Positions 20,501-29,533 of a stretch of DNA of 31,471 bases are shown in pieces (position 1 is the stretch's first letter; every line of letters begins with the position of its first letter). The position numbers and the translations under genes are program-made. The notes below the pieces were generated by a model that ran no database searches, had not been told where the DNA came from, and saw only the letters and a program-made list of their open reading frames with translations. Origin of the DNA: Vitrella brassicaformis (lineage: Eukaryota; Sar; Vitrellaceae); contig CDMY01000680.1 in NCBI GenBank assembly GCA_001179505.1, positions 1 to 31,471 on the forward strand. Reading direction: 5' to 3'.

Positions 20501-21772
20501 CTATTTTCGCACCAGCAGGCCTTTCCTTATCTTTTCCCACTGCACATCCGAGCGAAAGTGAGTGTACTTGTTGTGGAACCAGGTGTAGTGCGATGAATGA
20601 GGGTCAAACTCATCCCACTTCATATGTCGGCGCCAACGGCGGCCATGCTCTTTCTTGAGCCGATCGCATTCATAAAGGAAGGAGCACCATAGCTGAAAGT
20701 CCACCAGCTTGCACCCGAAAGGAGGGCAGCGTGATAAGGGAGAAGCGAGCTGCATGCAGTCATCATGACTTGCGACTTTCCACTCGACCAGCTGACCCTT
20801 CCTGTCCCGGTAGACGGCCCCCATTCCAAAGTGGTTCCTCAGCTTTTCGATGAGAACATGATTGCTCGCGTGCTGTGCGAGAGAGAACACGGCATGACAT
20901 TTTGGGGGCTTGTGTCGGACAGAGAAGCTCCCTTCTCCTGTGACAAAGCCCGAGAACCACTGCAATGTCTCTTCCCTCTCGGGCAGAATTCCTCCGTATG
21001 TGCTCTCGATTCCTGTCGGAATTGACGAAGATGCTTTCGAATTCATTTGCTGCCGGAGAGCCTCCGCTCGCTGCAATGCAGCCGCAGATGGCCGCCGAAA
21101 ACGAACCCCGCACTCATCGTAGAGCAATCGATAAGCCTCTATCCACTTCTTGTAGTTATATTGCTTGGTGGTCAAAAGGGGATAGCGCTCACACAACTCA
21201 ATCAGAGGGGCAACTCTTTTGCCAGATAGGACCAACGTCACACCATTATCCGTTCGGTCCATGTAGAGGCTGCCGTCTTCTCCCATCGAAACGCGCACCC
21301 GCTCAAGAAGGTGGAGCTCTCGAAGATTCATTTCGAGGTCGAAGCGAGGATAAAAGTACTGACCGCGATTCCCTGCCATGCGAAAACATCCCTCGCCATC
21401 GATAAGGCCGACAATCTGGCGTGGCAGAAGTGGTCGGCGGTCTTGGTTTGCAAAGACCAGACACCCTGTAGCCTCCTGCCTCGTCCAATTGCCGACGCCG
21501 ACGCCACTGGCAAGAAATCTGCGGCTGCTGAGAAAGCCGACCGGCTGACGAGAAGCCCCAGCTGATGAAGCCGATAGGTAAAGGGGCGGAAAGGCTAGCA
21601 GCGGGCGCACAGGAGAGTCTTGAAGAGACCCGGAGGCGAGGCCCGCGAAGGCGCTTTGCAGATGCCTCGTGGACGTTCCACAGAAGCCATGGGCAGATGA
21701 GCTTGAAACTCGACGGACGGCTGCTCCTAGCAGACGGCTTCCCAACGGAAAGAGCATCGGGACACTGATCAT
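20501..21772 (-). CDS. Nuclear double-motif LAGLIDADG protein
   Basis: An uninterrupted 423-aa frame, the only long intronless gene here. Residues 1-100 are rich in Arg, Ser, Ala and Leu with almost no acidic residues (for example RLLGAAVRRVSSSS), as in mitochondrial or plastid targeting sequences. The first LAGLIDADG motif is IVGLIDGEG (120-128) and the second FSGFVTGEG (273-281). Both keep the acidic residue at the metal-binding position. Each is followed by the usual alpha-beta-beta pattern, e.g. PRFDLEMNLRELHLLERV and RYPLLTTKQYNYKKWIEAY after the first motif. Spacing of about 150 aa fits a monomeric two-repeat enzyme. The family includes homing endonucleases and organelle intron maturases. 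Either job is possible; import into an organelle is inferred. The ATG at 21772 was chosen over an upstream GTG. Confidence 0.85.
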   Translation of the reverse strand: MISVPMLFPLGSRLLGAAVRRVSSSSAHGFCGTSTRHLQSAFAGLASGSLQDSPVRPLLAFPPLYLSASSAGASRQPVGFLSSRRFLASGVGVGNWTRQEATGCLVFANQDRRPLLPRQIVGLIDGEGCFRMAGNRGQYFYPRFDLEMNLRELHLLERVRVSMGEDGSLYMDRTDNGVTLVLSGKRVAPLIELCERYPLLTTKQYNYKKWIEAYRLLYDECGVRFRRPSAAALQRAEALRQQMNSKASSSIPTGIESTYGGILPEREETLQWFSGFVTGEGSFSVRHKPPKCHAVFSLAQHASNHVLIEKLRNHFGMGAVYRDRKGQLVEWKVASHDDCMQLASPLSRCPPFGCKLVDFQLWCSFLYECDRLKKEHGRRWRRHMKWDEFDPHSSHYTWFHNKYTHFRSDVQWEKIRKGLLVRK

Positions 21773-21833
21773 GATCACGCAACGGGGGCGAGACTGGGGG
21801 CGACGGTGATTTTAGCTTGCAGCAGACAAAAAA
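21773..21833. promoter_or_regulatory. Very short divergent intergenic region (61 bp)
   Basis: Separates the start of the LAGLIDADG gene (minus) from ATG 21834 (plus). An A-run precedes the plus-strand ATG. Either promoters overlap the coding regions or this is a compact shared promoter. Confidence 0.4.
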
Positions 21834-22648
21834 ATGGCTTCAACACTCCGTCGTCGCTCTCTGCTGGACCCCGGCAGCCTCCCCCCAGCCGGTCTCTATC
21901 GCAGACATCGCATCCCGCCGGCACAGCACATGGCACGATGCAGCACCTCCACACAGCTGCTCTACAAGGCTGATGAAGAGAAGCTGAGGGAGCTTGCAAT
22001 GAGGAAGGAGGAGGCTGAGAAGACAGAGGAGGAGCGGCCCCATCGTATGAGGGTGTCGGCGTCGTTGCCGGACCTGCGTGTTCCCAAGCCGACAGCGCGT
22101 CCGACCTTGAGGCGAGAAGACAGGTGTCCGTGGCTCTTTCAGCCTCCCGAGACCACAAATGGGCTGACACTGACACGCTCCAGGGGTCAGTATGCGTCAT
22201 CTGCAGTGCTGGTGAGGGAGCCCATCCGCCCAGAAGTCCTTTTGCCGGCCGGGGGTCTGTCAAGCTATCAGTTTGCAAGCACGAGGATGGTCATGAAAGG
22301 GGCTCTGCCAAATGCAGACAGTATCATCGTCACAAACGTGAGAAGACACACGTGCACAATGCTCTTTTCCACAGTGCATGCATTCATCTGTGTGTCTCTG
22401 CTGTGCAGAAGTGGCGCCCGCCCACGTTCACGCCAATTCGTGGCACGTGGAGCTTCCTGCGCTTTGCAGACAAGCCCACGGGGCTGCCGTCATCGCACTA
22501 TCGTCGTTCTACGCGGCTGCCGACAAGACGCAGCTATGACAGCCGCATCCATCCCGCGGCGACCAAGACGATAGCCAAGATGGAGCGGGAGCATGCGGCA
22601 GCGATTGCCAGGACGGCAGAGAGATGTCTCAGTAGAAGAGCCAGATAG
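21834..22648 (+). CDS. Unrecognised basic protein
   Basis: Two exons (21834-22337 and 22409-22648, phase 0) give 247 aa. The N-terminal third has a Lys/Glu-rich helical segment (EEKLRELAMRKEEAEKTEEE). It is followed by RMRVSASLPDLR, which has an R-x-x-S-x-S pattern that kinases or 14-3-3 proteins could use. After the intron come WRPPTFTPIRGTWSFLRFAD and a Tyr/Arg-rich stretch (SSHYRRSTRLPTRRSYDSR). A short Ala-rich helix ends in RCLSRRAR. No catalytic motif, signal peptide or membrane segment. Pro/Arg/Tyr-rich short proteins of this look are often cytoskeletal or flagellar in protists, but that is a guess. It is divergent from the LAGLIDADG gene. Confidence 0.7.
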
Positions 22649-23044
22649 AGAGATAGACAATGGGTCTCTGTGCATATGTGCGCGGAGCGTCGATTGGCAG
22701 GAGAATTCAGGTGTCTTCTTATCGGAATTCCTAATTTCGTATGTCTGCTCACTGTACCACGCAACGAGATACACACACACATGCCAGCTAGCGTATGTAG
22801 CGTCAAAAAGAAGCAGAGGAGGAGCATGATAGCAGCAGATGAGAGGGCCGGTCGTTGGGAAGGCACAAAAGGATGATCAAAAATCAGCACGATTGACTGA
22901 TTGACTGAGCCCTGTCTTCCACCACATCCACACCACAAAGACCACAACAGGACAGGCCATCGCGTGAAGTTTTACTGCAATAAAGCGACACAACCAAAGC
23001 ACCGCATCCGGGGAAAAACTGACTATGCTTGCTCACACTCTGCG
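22649..23044. other. Intergenic region between convergent genes
   Basis: No gene supported. The sequence is less repetitive and more AT-rich than other gaps. A short CA run is near 22771-22780 and an AATAAA-like 'caataaag' is at 22978-22985 on the plus strand, a possible polyadenylation signal for the plus-strand gene. Confidence 0.5.
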
Positions 23045-24213
23045 TCACACACGATAGTCACTACCCTCCCCCTTTGACACGTCAGTCATCTCGGTCTCCC
23101 CTCCGCCAGATGCCGTGCTTGCGGCGCCGTCATCTGTACCGCTTGTTGTGCCCTGGACAGGCCCGACGGTCATGGCCTGCACGGCCATCTGCTGTCGCAT
23201 GCTCGGGTGGTGCAGATTGACGAAAGGGGCCGCGTGCTCCACCAGAGGTGCACTGGCGCCCCACACGTACCCACGGTTGTGGTCCATGAATGCCTGCAGG
23301 CAGACACAGACACACAGACACAGAATGACACGCGAATGATGTGTCATGTGTCATGTTGGTATGGTATCTCGGTATCTCGACCACTGACCACTGTGCCACA
23401 TGCCGGTGAGAAAACGAATGGACGTTTCCAGAAGCTGCCTGTGCGCAGCATCACTCCGCCCCGCGTGTCGGTCACAGTTCCGAATCTTTGCGGTCGGACA
23501 CAAGGCACATTGAAGATGGGAAGGAAGCAGCACAAGAAACAGCTCCACGTGCCTGACATGGATGCAGTGAACACACACACACACACACACGCAGAGACAC
23601 TAACTCATCGCCTGTCATGCCGCTCATGGTGTCTGTGACCCACCCACCTATCGGTTCGATAGCCGTGATGTCCGTGAACTTGAGGGTCTTCCTGAACGCC
23701 ACCGTCTTCAGCTCGAAGGCATCCTCCGTCCGCAGCACCACCAGCGGCGTCTCCAGCACACCAAACACGGCGCGCACGAACATCCCCGCGCCAATCGCTG
23801 CCCAGAGGAAGGTAAGCACAACGTGGCCGGCGATCTGAACGGCGTCCGTAGACTCGAGCACAACATCTCTCGTGTGGACGGCGGCAGCCGACGCGCCCAG
23901 CAGCACCCACGTGCTGAAGATCAGCCACAGGCCGAGATACCAACCTGCACGTGACGTGTGCAAAGGAAATGACGGACAGGTGCTGTTGCTGTCCCTCTAT
24001 ATGCGCTTACCATATGCCAATTTCTCTGAGGTGGACGTCCAGATCGGATACGTCTGTGTGGCGCCACCTGACAAGATGATGGGTAGACGGGCAGGTCCTC
24101 CGTAAGTGTTTCTCCACCTCCACGTGCACCACCAGAGAAGCATGAAGTTGTTCGGGGTAGCGAGTAGGAATGTGACGAGGCCGGAAGAAGCATTCAGTGA
24201 CGACGGAGGTCTC
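23045..24213 (-). CDS. Membrane protein with PH-like C-terminal region; 5' end unresolved
   Basis: Exons supported by phase: 24213-24011, 23944-23605, 23485-23389, 23293-23045. The first has SLNASSGLVTFLLATPNNFMLLWWC, read in two pieces as a hydrophobic helix. The second has two more: YLGLWLIFSTWVLLGA and VLTFLWAAIGAGMFVRAVFG. Then come TPLVVLRTEDAFEL, TLKFTDITAIEPI and, across the next exon, VMLRTGSFWKRPFVF. This strand pattern resembles bacterial-type PH domains that follow paired membrane helices; that is inference. The Ala/Ser/Thr/Gly-rich tail ends KGEGSDYRV. No ATG opens the first exon. A donor at 24312 (CG|GTGAGG) suggests an earlier exon ending at 24313, joining in phase 2, but it also lacks an ATG in frame. 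An internal ATG at 24143 is the fallback start. Confidence 0.65.
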
Positions 24214-24426
24214 CTGAACACGCAAGCTTGGGTCCACACCCGTCGCAACTCATGTCTCGTAGATCTCGCGCGCGAAACTCGGTCTCCGCTCTAACTCGCA
24301 GTGCTTCCTCACCGCCGCGCGAAGACATCTCGCCATCGCTTGTCAGTGTCGCTCTTCTCGTCCCCACGCGCAGCGCAAGCTCAGGTTTTGCGCAGATCCG
24401 CCTTGAAAGCACGTCTGCATAGGGAG
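24214..24426. other. Divergent region with possible 5' exon of the membrane protein
   Basis: Between the membrane protein (minus) and the ubiquitin-like gene (plus). On the minus strand a good donor (GTGAGG at 24312-24307) and acceptor (TTCAG before 24213) would define a 5' exon ending at 24313. That frame reads GDEKSDTDKRWRDVFARR, a plausible cytosolic N terminus. Confidence 0.4.
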
Positions 24427-25191
24427 ATGGGTTCTTTGATTGCGCCACAGCCTCCCGGAGAGATCCTCTGGATGCGTTGGAGTAATGACGCGTCCGCGGT
24501 TTTTGGCTTCACGTACCCGAAAGGGACACTCCTTGAGTTCAAGCAGATGCTCATGACTCACTACTGTCGCCACGCTGTGCGTACGGATCTGTGAGCACAC
24601 AGCACACGGACAGCCACACGGATGAATCTATTGTGCCCGTCTGTCTGTCTGCCTGCCTGCCTGCCTGCCCTCATGGATGGGCGGCCACATGTAGGGCTAT
24701 CGGACGGCGAGTGACATCGTATTGGTGGGGTACGGCTGTGCTGACGATGGAAGACCAGCGGCAGAAGTGTTTGGCGACAGAGGCCTGGTGAAGACGGACC
24801 CCATCGTCATACGAGGGGGACCTCGTCCGCTCCACGCCGCCACAAACAGTGGTGAGGGAGCTTCATGTGCCATAGTGCCATACACACGACTGGCTGCCCT
24901 GCCCACACTTTTGTACACGCGGATTGGATTGGATTGGTTGTGCAGGTGTGTTGCCGGCTCGCCTATCACAGCCAAGTGAACACACGGCGATGCACATGGT
25001 GCCTGAGGACAAGCGACAAACGGCACAAACCCAAGCTCGGGCACCTTGCACTTGCATGGCCATGGGCGCGCCGGTGCCATATGGCCACACGGCAAACACA
25101 GGTGAGGGAGGCTCAGCAGACGGCTGCACTTTTACTTCTCTTTAAGAGTCTCTGGGGGTATGCTTCTGCAGGTCCGGTGCGCGCTGGCTGA
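24427..25191 (+). CDS. Ubiquitin-like domain protein
   Basis: Four exons (24427-24576, 24695-24851, 24946-25101, 25172-25191) give 160 aa. Residues 11-92 fit a ubiquitin-like pattern. There is a strand pair (ILWMRW and SAVFGFTYPKG), then helix TLLEFKQMLMTHY, strand DIVLVGYG, then a D-D-G-R turn. The end is FGDRGLVKTDPIVIRGG. The order matches ubiquitin, in which the fold also ends in RGG and has a D-G-R turn. Here RGG is at 90-92 and is followed by 68 more residues that are Pro/Ala/Thr/Gln-rich with CTCMAMGAP near 142. Either the protein is cleaved after GG or it is a fixed domain. The exon 1 donor (GCT|GTGCGT) was chosen because it gives phase 0; the stronger-looking GTGAGC at 24591 breaks this frame. 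Confidence 0.6.
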
Positions 25192-25876
25192 CAGGCTGAC
25201 ATGGATGGACATGCCGACCTTTGCTGCCTGGAGTACTTGCCTCATATGTGCCATATACCTGGCACACCGGTACAGCCTGACTGACACATTCTGACTGTTT
25301 GTCTGTCTGTCGCCACCTTCGATTCACTAATTCTGTTTGTCCGTCTGTCTCTCGGCACAAACAGAATTAGTGAATCAGTCAGTGGTGGCGACAGACTTAC
25401 AGTGAGTGCATGGTGTGGTGTGCCTTTGCTGATCTGTTTGTTGTTTATTTGTCATGTTAGTTTAGTTTATGGCGTTGATTGATGCGTGGCGTGATTGATG
25501 GTGCGTGTCCAAAGGCAGGTCGGTGTGTGGGCGATGGATGGATGGATGGATGCTCCGTTTGTGGTCAAGTCAAGAGGATGCGACGACGCAATTCATCCTT
25601 TCGCAACTTGTGTTCGTGCTAGGTGTTTGTTTGTATGAAAAGATGCGGCTAGTGAGTGCATCCATCGTTGTGGGGTGACTGTGCGTGTCGGCTGTATGCC
25701 TGTCTAGTCTAGGTCGATCTGCGTGTGCATGATCGACAGACAGACAAGAAGATTGGACAGAAGATATATGCGAAAGGGTACTAATGCATTCCTTCGGCAA
25801 CGATTGCTCAAGTGTCAGTCAGTCAGCCCCCATTTATCCATGACGAATGCATCTACAGCACGCATCGATGGCTCAA
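25192..25876. other. Intergenic stretch with a long inverted repeat
   Basis: Between two convergent genes. Its main feature is the hairpin at 25305-25396 (own entry). Otherwise it has GATTG/TGATTGATG-type repeats (25475-25500), a GGAT run (25535-25550) and AT-richer sequence. No coding frame is supported. Confidence 0.6.
25305..25396. repeat. Imperfect inverted repeat, about 33 bp arms
   Basis: The inner arms 25321-25340 and 25357-25376 are perfect 20 bp reverse complements (GATTCACTAATTCTGTTTGT). The loop is 16 nt. Outer arms 25305-25317 and 25384-25396 match over 13 bp (TGTCGCCACC core). They are separated from the inner arms by 3 and 7 unpaired nt. Read as RNA it folds to a long hairpin on either strand. 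Confidence 0.9.
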
Positions 25877-27247
25877 TCACAGCTCGGACTCCTCGCTGAG
25901 ATCGGTGGCGCCGTCGACGTGCTCCTCATCCCTACCCCTGCCCTCACCAGACAGCAACACTCCTGCACACACCACGCCACCCCACACAAGCCGCGTGCAA
26001 ACATAAATCATGTTGTGTCGCGAAACACTGACTGACTGACCGTGTGGGTGCTCTTCCGTCTCGTCCCATATGCGTGGCTGCCGCAGGCCCAGCTCCCGCC
26101 GCTGGATAGGCGTCAGGCCATACAGGGACCGATACCGGCGCCCACGACCGCCAGGCGCCAGGCGCCCTCTGCCCCGCCTCTGGATGGCCAGGGCACGCCG
26201 ATCTGCAATCACACAATGCAAGGATGGGATGGCAAAACACACAAATGGTACGGTTCTGTCCGTTCCCTCCCTCCCTCCCTGTGTGTGTCGTCTGTCAACT
26301 GACCTCCCCGCGCTGGCATCATCCGCCGCCTTGCCGGCTTCACGTGCATTCGCTTCCGAGGGGCGGCAGCAGCACCAGTCTTGTCTTCCCCGAGAGCTGC
26401 CGCCACCTCGTCCATCTGGCCTGCCGCATCATCGCCGCCTTGGCCCTCACGCCGCAGCCGGTCGTACTCGAAGAGGGCGGCGATGGTCGTGGCGCCGTCG
26501 ATGTTCTCGACCGTCTTGGGCACGCACCCACGGACAGCCAGCCAGTGATAGCTCTGCAGCCACACGGGCAGGAAGGGAAGCACAGATTGTCTGTTGGGTG
26601 TTCATCTGTGTGTAAGTGTGCAGCTGTGGATGTACCAGGAAGGGGCGTTTCGGGGCAGTGGGTGGACTCGTATCAGTGGTGGCGTCAGTGAGGCTCACAA
26701 GCTGACCCGCCTGACCAGCGAAAGGCGGAAATATGTCACAGCGGGCGGGCACTCTCCAGCTTTTCGCACCTACCTCTTTGGGCCTTGTGGGTGATGCCTT
26801 GGGCCTGTTGCTCGCGTAGCCCAACAATCCCTGCATCACGCCGGCACAGTTGCAATGATGGAGAGCGTGTGTGGTGCTAACAGCCAGTCACCGGTCTTCG
26901 GTGTGTGTGAGTTGCTGACCTCTTGCCCAAGCAGGAGGAGGCTTCTGTCGACATCTGCTGGCCGCAAAGTGTGCGGGTCAGTCAGGCTGCACTCCCGCTG
27001 CTGCCTCGCACACTGCATCTCACCACACAGACACAAAAGACACACACACCTCACACCGCCAGTCAGTGCCGGGAGCGTATGGCGTCAATCTGGTTGACCA
27101 ATCCCATGCTGTTGTACACACCTGTACAATCTGTCTGAGCAGCACCTCCAGATGCAGCGACAGCGCCTGCTTGGCCTCCTCGGTCATAGGCGGGATGTCG
27201 AGCTCATCCACAATCCCATCCACTTGGCGACGGGTGACGCGCCTCAT
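25877..27247 (-). CDS. TAF6-like histone-fold protein, short form
   Basis: Six exons (27247-27122, 27018-26920, 26830-26774, 26553-26304, 26202-26041, 25962-25877) give 259 aa in perfect phase. Residues 4-75 form a histone fold: helix 1 VTRRQVDGIVDELDI, helix 2 MTEEAKQALSLHLEVLLRQIVQ, then the Cys/Arg loop, and THTLRPADVDRSLLLL-like sequence as strand and helix 3 (TLRPADVDRSLLLL). After this LLGYAS matches the LYGY-type turn of TAF6, and HWLAVRGCVPKTVEN matches the 'HWLAIEGVQPAIPEN' segment of TAF6. TAF6 pairs with TAF9 in TFIID and SAGA. The HEAT-repeat C-terminal half of usual TAF6 is missing. Instead there is an acidic/Ala stretch, a nuclear-signal-like PARRRM, an Arg/Gly-rich part and an acidic tail. 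An exon upstream of 27247 cannot be excluded. Confidence 0.75.
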
Positions 27248-27375
27248 TCGAACAGACAGCAGATCTGCAAGGCTGTAGGCGATATCCAATGTTGAAGGTG
27301 ACAGTCCGCTTCTTCCTCCTTCCCCTTTTAAGCTCGCACGAGTGAGGGTCGAATGAATGCTTCACGACAAACGTG
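27248..27375. promoter_or_regulatory. Probable bidirectional promoter, TAF6-like and CtIP-like
   Basis: A 128 bp interval between opposite start codons. It holds a pyrimidine-rich stretch near 27308-27328. No recognised box. Confidence 0.4.
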
Positions 27376-29299
27376 ATGGCCGCTGACGAGCAGCTGCGGG
27401 AGGAGAACCAATCCCTCCGGCAGCAGGTGCAGCGGCAGGCCGCCAAACTCCAGCGGTATGAGCGTGTCATCGCCCAGCAGGCCGCTACCATCACGAGCTA
27501 CCGTGAGGCCTTCCAGCACCTGCAGACGGCACGGGCCATCCAGCGAAGCGGCCAGAGAGCCATCGCACCGCCGCCGTCCGATGCGCAGCCGGCTCTCGCT
27601 CTCAGCAATGGGCCGCCCAATCCCCGCCCTCACCCCTCGCCAAACGTGACGGCTCAGGAACAACAGCAGGATGGCAATGGCGGCAATGACGACATATCGC
27701 CTGACGGCGTGGCTGCGGCAGCTGTGTGTTCGAAGAGGCACAAGACATCCGACTCTCAGAAGCGCGAGGTCCACTCTGCCCAGCCGCGAGACGACTATGT
27801 TGATGCTCCTGGCAGCGGTGATCGAAATGGCGAGCCGGCAGAGAGGGCGGACCAGCCGGATCAGAGCGGCGATGGTGCTTCTGGCTGCGGCAATGGGATG
27901 ATCAACAGTCTGTCGCAGCCCATTGTCATTGACGAATCGCAGGAGGCCGCTGAGAAGCCAGAGGAGGGAGGGGGAGGGTCCAGTGGGGGCGGCGATAAGG
28001 ATAAGGACCATGGGCGTGAAGAGAGCATGATGGCCGGTGGAGGGAAGCGGCCCGATGAGGAGATGCACGCGACTCCCCCCGAAGGGACCCCTCCAGACGC
28101 CGCGCAGCCGATGGCCGTCGACCGCCACACACCCACACCAGCCACCCCCCAGGACGGCCATGACGGTCCCATCCCCCCTCCAGCGTTCAACATCAATCGC
28201 AGCTCCCATGATCACCGTCGCGACGGGCGGCACCTCATCCTGTCGCCCCGGCGCAGCAACAGCCGCTACCGATACGGCCGGGCACCCGCACTCCTCCCAG
28301 ACCCGGGCGAGCCCACAGACGGCAGACGCAAGCGCAAGGTCATCTACCTCAACCAGCACGGGTCTCTGCGCCAGTCCCCATCCCCTGCTCGTGCTGCAGC
28401 GCTGCCTGATGCCGATCGGGGGGAGGAGGAAGGTGAGGGCCACAGTGGTGGTGATGGTGCCGGTGGTAGGAGTGGGAGTGGGAGTGGGGATGGGGCGGTT
28501 GGGGGTGGTGGAGAGGCGGCGGGGGGTGACGGTGTAGGGGGGAGGTTGCACGTGACCAAGCTGGCTAATGGCGGAATTCAGATTCGAGCAAGGGGTACAG
28601 ACAGACAAAGCCGGCAATTGATCCATCCATCCATCCATCCCATGCGCTGTATGGTATGTCCTTCCCTTCCTGCAGGTCGTGATGCATTGGCGGGTCTGGC
28701 GGCCAAGAGGGCCAATGCTCCCAACTATCGTGCTGTGGTGAGTGAGTAGGCCAGGCCGCCAGAGCAAACAAGCCATCCACCATGCAGACAGACAGACAGC
28801 ATGAACTGTGCTGTCTTGTGTCGTGTGTCTGTGGGGTGTCAGGTTCGTAATCGCGAGGAGCGTGCGGACAACATGGAGGGCTACGAGTGCTCGCAGTGTG
28901 CGGGCTTCTACCGGGCGCTCGGCATGGACCCGCCCGCCGATGTCGTCTGCAACCATTCTCACCATCACCAGCAGCAGCAGCAGGGCAGCGGGGGCAGCGG
29001 CGCCTCCGACCGAGCGGCTTCTCGTGCTGCCAGGGCGGCCAACATGCTGATGCCGCTGCCCGTCCCCGCAGGCCGGGGGCAGCAAATCGCACAGGCTATC
29101 GTCAAGAAGACATCCAAACACAGGTACGTACGTGGGTGGGCAGGTTGGTGCATTCGACCACAGATGGTTGGGAGATGGTGTGGGTGTGTCATGTTGGTGT
29201 GTACGTGTCAGGTTCTACCGTCCCCCGGCAGCCACGCCCGAGGGCTTTTGGGCCATTGACTTCCCGCCCACACCGCCCGAGAGCCCTGCCAGCCAGTGA
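27376..29299 (+). CDS. CtIP/Sae2/Com1-like DNA end-resection factor
   Basis: Four exons (27376-28594, 28676-28737, 28843-29123, 29212-29299) give 549 aa. Residues 4-50 are a coiled coil (LREENQSLRQQVQRQ), matching the N-terminal oligomerisation region of CtIP. The middle is disordered and rich in Gly, Asp, Pro and Gln. The C terminus is the diagnostic part: YECSQCAGFY (CxxC, about 443-446), then a low-complexity insert, then SKHR and FYRPPAATPEGFWAIDFP. This matches the CtIP/Sae2 pattern of a zinc CxxC, a (C/S)xHR, and a 'P-x-TPE-x-FW-x-x-x-FP' end. The family activates MRE11 to trim DNA double-strand breaks and hairpins, in meiosis and repair. The insert between CxxC and KHR is longer than in animals. 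An SIM-like PIVIDES (about 182-188) and a CDK site SPRR (about 288) lie in the middle. The ATG at 27376 follows a GTG in the same frame. Confidence 0.85.
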
Positions 29300-29533
29300 A
29301 TGAGCGGGACGCCTGTGTGTGTGTTGGGGGTCGGTGGGAGGGGGGGGGGGTAATTCATTGTACAGTCGAGTTGGCGCGTGCGGACCATGGAATTGACAAC
29401 TTTTGCAATGCACCATGTGTTTGCTTCACGCACTTGACGATACAGACTCGTCCAAAAGCCTGTCTGTCTGTCCGATGAATGATCAAGACATACGACAGTG
29501 GCTGGCTGGCTGATGCATCCATCCATGCATCGA

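Noticed and set aside
24591-24791. Alternative use of the GTGAGC donor in the ubiquitin-like gene
   Set aside because: It shifts the second exon into a frame that stops early and loses the DIVLVGYG...RGG strand pattern.
25570-25800. 76-codon minus-strand frame
   Set aside because: No motif, no splice partners and composed of repeat-like sequence between two convergent genes.
27328-29121. 597-codon open frame on the minus strand
   Set aside because: It lies antisense to the CtIP-like gene, reads through that gene's introns and the repeat CATCC stretch, and has no recognisable domain. GC-rich coding DNA often leaves the reverse frame open.
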